Positions 57,617-64,000 of a DNA stretch of 64,000 nt are shown here, in pieces (positions within the stretch are counted from its first letter, which is position 1; each line of letters opens with the position of its first letter). The DNA is from Cordia subcordata (lineage: Eukaryota; Streptophyta; Magnoliopsida; Boraginales; Cordiaceae), in NCBI GenBank assembly GCA_028554755.1, contig JAPTOF010000006.1:12642501-12706500 (forward strand), read 5' to 3'. The position numbers and the translations under genes are program-made. Under the pieces are notes generated by a model, which did not search any database, was not told the DNA's origin, and was given only the letters and a program-made list of their open reading frames with translations.

Positions 57617-60167
57617 TACCATTTTGGTAGCCTGTGCCACTGTTATTGTCCACTGAAATCATATCAACAAAGTTGTAGAAATTAAGAATTTTTCACAACC
57701 ATTATGTTCTTTTTTTATTGGTAGCAGCATTATGCTATTTTGATAATTTTTTTACCATAAAAAAGCTACACACACCTCATCATCATACAGTACTCGTTCA
57801 GACGATTCGAGAGATATAAAATTCCTCAAAATCGGAGCTATGACAAGCCTGCATGTGTTGGTCAAATTTGTACCTCATTCTCGTTGACTTTCTCTATTTT
57901 GTGCGCAACCAAACGTGGCCTTGCCCCATCATTAGCCACGCCATCACCACACCATTTCTATGTCCGCAATTTACGTGCCAGGGCGCCATGCCAGCACTGC
58001 CATGCATCAACCACATCATCGTTACGTCACTACCACGTCTCGCCACGTTAACCTTTTCTGTCCAGTCACCATTTGCATTGTTTTTTTTTGTAATTATTTA
58101 TTTTTCGTCCTTTTCTACAAGAAAAAAATAAAAAAAATAAAGCATACCTTTCCTAGGATTTCTCGACATTCTGAGTCTGTTTCTACAGTCTGTTTTTTGA
58201 AATTCTAACTCTACACAGCTGTTCCTCTTATCTTTGCATTTTTTTAGGGTTCTTATAGAGATTTCACAACCAATTTCTATTATTTTGGATAGTACAAACT
58301 ATGTACCATGGGCTTAAGCAATGATTTTCTTTCTTAAAGGCCAAAAATTATGGAGAATTGTGAGTGGAGATATTAAAGAACCTAAGCAGAAAGAAGGTGA
58401 AACTTATGACAAGTGTGCTGAGTGGTTTAAAGATTGGGATAGCAAGAATCATTAGATTATTACCTAGTTTAGAATTATCTCTATTTCTTCTATTAATCTG
58501 CCGTTTGGGCATTTTGAAAATGCTAAATCAGTTTGGGATTTTCTCAAAAAGAGATATACCGCAACAGATAGAGCTTATCAATATCAACTTGGTATGACTT
58601 TGCACTTAATACATCAAGAATTTGGGACATCAATTATTCAGTTCTTATCACAAATGCATTTTGTTTAGGATCAGCTCACAGCATTTGAACCTACTTGGAA
58701 ATGTGATGAAGATGCAGAAAAATTTGCCACTCGGCGAGACCGCGGGCTCCTTTTTCAATTTCTTATGGCACTTCATGGTGATTTTGAGCTTGTTTGTGCA
58801 TTATTGCTTCATTGCAATCCTTTTCCCACACTTGAATAGGCAGTTCAAGAACTCATCTTAGAAAAAACTGCCTTAAGTCTAGAAAGAATCGATCATTAGA
58901 ATTGGTGCTTGCAACTTCTAATTCTTCTTCAAAGCAGCATATAAATTCTCAGGAAAAATGTAAGTATTGCCATAATTTTGGACATGCTCTCCTAAATTAT
59001 CCTATAAGAACATGTTGTTTTTGCAAAAAGACTTGTCCTGGTCATTATGAATGAGATTGCTGAGAAACTCTCAAAACAATTAGTCTAAGGGTTGGTCCTC
59101 AAAAGCCTCACGTTTTGCTATTGCACAACTAAAGAACACATTGAAACCACCTCTAAGATGTCCTCCACACTTATTGCCCTATCTAATCTTCAGGATATCC
59201 TTAGACAGGTTCTCTAGTCTAATCCTTCCTCTTCCACTGCTTTATCGACTACTTTTGGTAAGTCTACTTGGTTTTTCGATTCTACATGTTCAAATCATAT
59301 GACTTCTGATGGTCGTAGTTTCACTAAACTTGTTTCTACGTCCCATACCTCTATTTATACTGCTGATGGTACACCCATGCTTGTTAGTTATATTGGCACT
59401 GTTATCACTCCTCATGCCTTCTTTTCTCATACATACTATATTCCAAATTTTACCTTGAGTCTTAACTCTATGGGTTAACTCTGTGATCTTGGGTTGATAG
59501 TTATCTTCACAAATTTTAGTTGTCATGTGTAGGATCCATAGTCAGGACAGACCCTTGGGATCGATCGTAAGGTGGGATGCTTGTTCGAGCTTGTCAATCT
59601 TCATCTTCCACCTCATCTCCACACTATTGTCTCTACTACTTCCACCTCCTCCACCTCTCTTACATTCCAATTATGGCTTTCTCAATTCATATTCTAGAAT
59701 GTAAAGGGTTTTTAGGGAACATATTTGTTGAGCATTTTGATTGTATGTCTTGTCAACTTGGAAAACAGTCTTCTTTGCCATTTAATAAAAGTGAAAGTCT
59801 AGCTTCTGCTTATTTTGACTTAGTCTATACTAACATTTGGGGACCAGTACCCATCTCCATTGTTGGGGGTCACGATATTATGTTATTTTTGTCGATTACT
59901 TCTCTTAGTTTACTTGCATATATCTAATGCATAAATGTTCTGATCTGCCTTGCATTTACTCAGAATTCACAAACATGATCTTTATTCACTTTTTAAAAAG
60001 GATTAAAACCCTTCGCACTGATAATGCCACTGAGTATAAAGAGTCTAGTTTTCTTGCTCTTTTGCATCAACATGGCACTATTACCCATCGATCATGTCCC
60101 TACACCTCCTAACAAAATGGGTGGGTTGAATGAAAACAAAGACACATTCTAGATATCACTTGCACCT
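57617..60167 (+). pseudogene. Decayed Ty1/copia gag-protease-integrase
   Basis: gag-like pieces lie at about 58260-58860 (LWRIVSGDIKEPKQKEGE, then SVWDFLKKRYTATDRAYQYQ across frames). A damaged zinc knuckle at about 58960 (CKYCHNFGHALLNY) lacks its last Cys. Protease-like WFFDSTCSNHMTS is near 59270. The pre-integrase zinc region (FDCMSCQLGKQSSLPF) and integrase start (FDLVYTNIWGPV, with Asn where the catalytic Asp is expected) are at 59740-59860. LRTDNATEY and SCPYTS follow at 60010-60110. Many stops and frameshifts show it is dead. The coding region is cut by the gypsy element at 60168; RT and RNase H are not seen. Confidence 0.85.
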
Positions 60168-60962
60168 TGATGAGTTGTGATTTGGTGTGTGTTTGCATCG
60201 CCATTTACTTATACTTTAGAGGTGTTGAATGCTTATAATGATGCATTAGTGTAGTACTTTTGATAGGAATAGGCTTAAGTGTAAATAAATGTGCATATTG
60301 AGTTTAAGAGATAAAATGCTACACTAATAGCTTATTTTCAATGATTCAGGTGATTTTGGGTTAAGATAAAGATTGAACAATGAAAGGTGATGAAGATAAG
60401 ACATGCACGGGTCTAAGGGAGAAGACTAAAGGCCGAAATGACGAAAAATTGGATGAAGGAAGTCAGCCGGACGCTAAGGAAGAATAGCCGGTCGACCGAC
60501 TAGGTCGACCGGCCACTCCAGAGAGCTTCGTCGAAAAGCCGGACGACCCCCCCTTCAAGAGCCGGTCGGCCGGCCACTCCAGAGAGCCCTTGAAGAAAGC
60601 CGGTCGAGTACACACACTTCACACACTTCACACCTATAAATAAAGCCCGACGCGGAGCAGGAAGGAAGGGAGTTTTTACACACACTTCACACCTATTCTC
60701 ACACACACTTAACCCTATTCCCTACCCGCCTCACACACCCTTTTCACATACATTTCACGAAGAACCAAGCTTCGTTGGAGGATTCAAACGCTTTGGAATC
60801 GAGATTGTTTACAAGCTGTGTTTTAAAATCGCTAGGATGAAAGGGGAGTTTCATTATATCTCTTTCGTTCTATTTTCTATTATGTCTGAGTAGGCTTGTA
60901 TAGGGTGATAAAACTTATGTAATGGGTTAATTTTATACTCTTATGATATGGGATATGATGGC

Positions 60963-61000
<38 letters not shown>

Positions 61001-61942
61001 TTGATTTGTTTTGTTTAATTGGGTGTTCTTTCATTCATGTCTATATGGTTGATAGAATACTTAGATGAGTACATATATATTAATTGAAGTTTGTTTGTCA
61101 CTAAACACATCTAATCCATCTGTACTCATGTCTATGTGTTTATACATGGATGTTATGAAGTGGGTAGTGCTTTTATTCATGTCTATATGCGTATTTGCAT
61201 GCCTAGTAACAAGCATAATTTCAATATCACATGTGTATGAATGTTAGTCAAATCCTGCTGTAGTGATCTTAGAATGACGGAGTATAATTTAGGGCTAATC
61301 TAGGTCGAGTTTCCTTTGGCTTTAAATCCAGCCAATAGGTTTCAGGATAGATTTAGTCGACCTTAGCAACACTAGGTCTTGGCTTTAAACTCAGCCAACG
61401 GTTTAGGTACTAGCGTAGGTTCATTCTAAGCCACCTAGGAAGTTAGTTAGTCTCTCTTGAGGCCCTAGGTCATAAGGACCACGCCGTAGCTCTAGGAGAC
61501 GTCGCCTAGGGACGGACCCGCACCGAGTCCTAGGGGGAAATCAGGACACTAACTAACAACCTAGTTAAGAGCACTTTTGATAGTTAGCCATCATCCCTTA
61601 ATCCCATAGCATTTGAGTATGGAGTTACCCATTCATAAGTCCAAGTCACCCTAATCCCTTTCCAATTGTTAGTTTCTTTTTAATCAACCTGCGTCCATTT
61701 TTGTTTTTATTCATAGTTTAGTTTTTTTTTATTTACTTAGAGCTCCCAACAATCCAAACCTTCACAAGAAAAAGTACACTTAGTTTAGATCTTTCTTTTT
61801 AGCTCTTTTAGGACACCAAGCATAGGATACATTCACGATATTCACGCCTCCTTGTGGTTCGACACTCGCACTCGTAAACACTGTATTGCACGATCCGTAC
61901 GCTTGCGGGTCTTTTAAAACTTGCACTCGTAAGAAGACATCA
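60168..61942 (+). mobile_element. 5' LTR of a Ty3/gypsy element, 1775 bp
   Basis: Begins TGATGAGTTGTG inside copia integrase and ends GACATCA seven bases before the primer site. It is homologous along its length to the solo LTR at 32787-34906. A TATAAATA box (60635-60642) follows GGTCGACC-type palindromes. A (TA)n tract is at 60966-60998. Small frames within are not coding. The 5-bp target sequence on the left should be CACCT (60163-60167). Confidence 0.85.
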
Positions 61943-61948
61943 AGTTTT

Positions 61949-61966
61949 TGGCGCCGTTGCCGGGGA
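61949..61966 (+). other. Gypsy primer-binding site (tRNA-Asp)
   Basis: TGGCGCCGTTGCCGGGGA is complementary to the 3' end of plant tRNA-Asp over 18 nt, a primer used by Athila/Tat-type Ty3/gypsy elements. Confidence 0.85.
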
Positions 61967-62209
61967 GGCACAGTGATTTGCATTCGGTGCTTGTGTGTTT
62001 TGATTGTTGTTTTTCTTGCTTTTTCTTTATAGTTTGTTTAGTTTTTACTTATTTCGTTTACTGCTTATATTATCTTGTTTTAGTTCTCTTTGTTAGTTTA
62101 ATTCAGCTTTTGACTTTACTTTTTTTAGTAGATTTTTAGGATTGTGTATTATTTGCTGTAGTTTAGGAATCTGAAGTGTTTGGGGTTGAAGTGGCGGAGT
62201 TAGGATAGT

Positions 62210-63584
62210 TTGTGCATGCTTGGTAGGAGATCCCTTAAGAATCCCCTAATTCCTCTTAATCCCGAACCTGAAAGAATCACTAGACGTTTCAGGATTTTAG
62301 GAGATCTTCCTGAGGAGATGGCCGATCCCAATCATCCTTATAATCCACCCAATCCCCCAATGAATCCCATTCCACCTCATGAGCACATTGGGCATCAAGC
62401 CCAAGCTCATTTTAGACAGGAACCCCATAGACCAGGTCTACCTTTAGATGAGGAACCCACTCTTAGGCAATTCTTTCTCCCCGAAACATTTGAGCCTAAT
62501 TCGGCTATTCAAATTCCAGGTTTGGGGGGTACGAACTTCGAGATTAAGCCTATATGTTGGCTATGCTTCCTTCCTTTTACGGGAGAAGCAATGAGAGTCC
62601 TCTTGATCACATTCGATTTTGTTGAAATGAGTTCCACTCTCCATGTTCCCAATGTCTCCCAAGAGGTCATACGTCTAAGATTGTTTCCCTTCTCTCTTAA
62701 GGATAAGGCTAGGACTTGGTTGCACTCCTTACCTAATGGGTGCATTACTACATGGGCTGAACTTCAATCTAAATTCTTCCAGAAATTTTATCCCATGGCC
62801 AAGACAGCCGAACTTAGGACTGCCATCATGACTTTTTTCCCAGCATGACTTAGAATCTTTTCATGAAGCTTGGGAGAGGTTCAAAGATTTTCTTAGACAA
62901 TGTCCACACCATGGGTACGGCAATCATGACCTAATGCAATACTTCTTTCGAGGTTTAAACGAACAAAATAGGATGATGGTCAATGCCGCCTCGTGGTGGT
63001 TTCTATCTTTAAGACCAACGAGGCATGGGAGAAAATAGAAATGATGGCTGAAAATTCATTTCAAAATTTTGCAATGGAAAGATCTAGTCGAGGGTAACAA
63101 GAGAAGTGTTAGTGAGGTTGGAATTTCTTGGACTTACCCTCTAAGGTCGGCGTTAACAAATAAACTAGATCAATTCATCTCTTTGTCCATTTCATCTCAG
63201 AGTCCTAGGACTAGTTCTTCAAGTGCTTCCTCCACCCCCTTAGTTGTTGAAGTTTGTGCATTATGCTCGGAGTCATCTCATGAGACCCTAGCTTGCCTTT
63301 TAGCATCCCAATTTCCTGAATTCATGAAAGAGCAAGTGTGTGCCACACAAGGTTATTCTCGTGAGTATAATCCATACTCAAACACGTACAATCTGGGTTG
63401 GAGGGACAATCCGAAATTTTCGTGGAGACAAGGACAGCATGAGTCTAGTTCACATTCTCAAGTTCCACCTCAGCAGCGACTCCGTCCGCAATATCCCCCA
63501 GGTTTTTATCAAGTCAATCAACCCCGTCTCACTAGTGCTCCTCAACCTCAAGCTTTACCTGCTCCTCTAGTAGCCACCTCCTAG
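62210..63584 (+). pseudogene. Ty3/gypsy gag (capsid and zinc knuckle), frameshifted
   Basis: The first frame (to 62848) holds a Pro-rich N-terminus and the retrotransposon gag core (FSLKDKARTWLHSLPNG, then TWAELQSKFFQKF). A likely start is the ATG at 62318. At about 62840 the frame shifts by one: homology continues as HDLESFHEAWERFKDFLR and CPHHGYGNHDLMQYFFRGL. A second shift near 63000 leads to TNEAWEKIEMMAENSFQNF. The last frame (63069-63584) has a CCHC knuckle CALCSESSHETLAC and YNPYSNTYNLGWRDNP, typical of Athila/Tat-like gag. At least two frameshifts and a stop show this copy is not autonomous, though less decayed than the copia element around it. Confidence 0.85.
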
Positions 63585-64000
63585 TAATGACATGATGAAG
63601 ATAATGTAATTTATTCAGAATCAACAACGAGAATTGGCGTAAAATAGGCGACAAATGGCTAGGTTTAAGGCACGATTAGGACAGATTGCTAGTCAATTGA
63701 GCACTAGAGACCACGGAAATTGCCTTCTCAGGAAGTAAACCCTAGAGTCCAATCTTGTTCCTCCATCGACACCACTTACCCTTCTCGTGCTCAAGCTAAA
63801 GTGTCACCACTCTTAGGAGCGGTCGGGTAGTGGATAATAGGGTAGGAATTGACTCTGCGATTGTCTGCACCTAGTGGTCCTTTCGAGTCTAGAGCACAAC
63901 ATGGTAACCTTGTTGGGGAAATTCTAGAGAGAGTCTGTTGAGAGAAATGAGACCGTTAGAGATCGGGGAGAGATTAGTACTTCCCGACCACATAGAGAGG
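63585..64000 (+). mobile_element. Ty3/gypsy internal region downstream of gag, cut by window edge
   Basis: Sequence continues as element DNA with many stops in all frames; protease/RT motifs are not reached. The 3' LTR and right target duplication must lie beyond the window. Confidence 0.5.

Noticed and set aside
60500..60706. 68-aa minus-strand frame in the gypsy LTR
   Set aside because: Arises from GC-rich repeated LTR sequence; no protein features.
62210..62317. Extra N-terminal codons of gag before the ATG at 62318
   Set aside because: Not fully rejected: they are open and RRSLKNPLIPLNPEPE looks gag-like, but no upstream ATG with good context is seen, so the start is left uncertain.
1..64000. 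CRISPR arrays, bacterial operons, riboswitches, rRNA genes
   Set aside because: None seen. Repeats are dispersed or simple tandem copies and gene structure is eukaryotic.

Overview
This window is nuclear DNA of a flowering plant, most likely a eudicot. It is AT-rich and gene-sparse. The genes are spliced with GT-AG introns, belong to plant-specific families (IQD, OXS3-like, plant profilin, HAD IIIB acid phosphatase), and sit among LTR retrotransposons, Helitrons, MITEs, SINE-like repeats and (TA)n tracts. The species cannot be named from the sequence.

Layout. 1-4500: AT-rich DNA with a Tourist-like MITE and a probable 5' UTR. 4515-6793 (+): three-exon IQ67-domain (IQD) calmodulin-binding protein of 400 aa. 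7.1-17.4 kb: gene desert with several MITEs, a foldback region, SINE-like pieces and short tandem duplications. 17692-20826 (+): three-exon acidic protein of 755 aa with two predicted membrane segments and no known function. 22030-22735 (-): two-exon OXS3-like protein of 199 aa. 27617-29543 (-): three-exon profilin of 133 aa. 31.3-35.4 kb: a 753-bp MITE, then a 2120-bp solo LTR with a perfect 5-bp target duplication, sitting in what looks like the 3' end of a broken minus-strand gene. 38.3-51.9 kb: a segmental duplication carrying two intact, secreted HAD IIIB acid phosphatase genes (39708-41204 and 48824-50027, both -), separated by copia debris. 53.5-57 kb: a 44-bp near-perfect inverted repeat with a nested MITE, a hAT-like MITE, and a Helitron inserted in another repeat. 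57.4-64 kb: a decayed Ty1/copia element interrupted by a Ty3/gypsy element whose 5' LTR, tRNA-Asp primer site and frameshifted gag are visible; it runs off the right edge.

The genes do not form a pathway. IQD proteins link Ca2+/calmodulin to microtubules and profilin controls actin, but their proximity is probably chance. The most informative feature is the phosphatase duplication: each copy serves as an 'empty site' for insertions in the other, so a 770-bp MITE in copy A and a Helitron-like insertion in copy B can be delimited from the window alone. Exons were assembled by hand from reading frame, family similarity and splice consensus; no alignment or search was run. No clearly new biological system was found. 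The best candidates for something undescribed are the long hairpin at 53575-53961, the gene remnant split by the solo LTR, and the uncharacterised two-membrane-segment protein.
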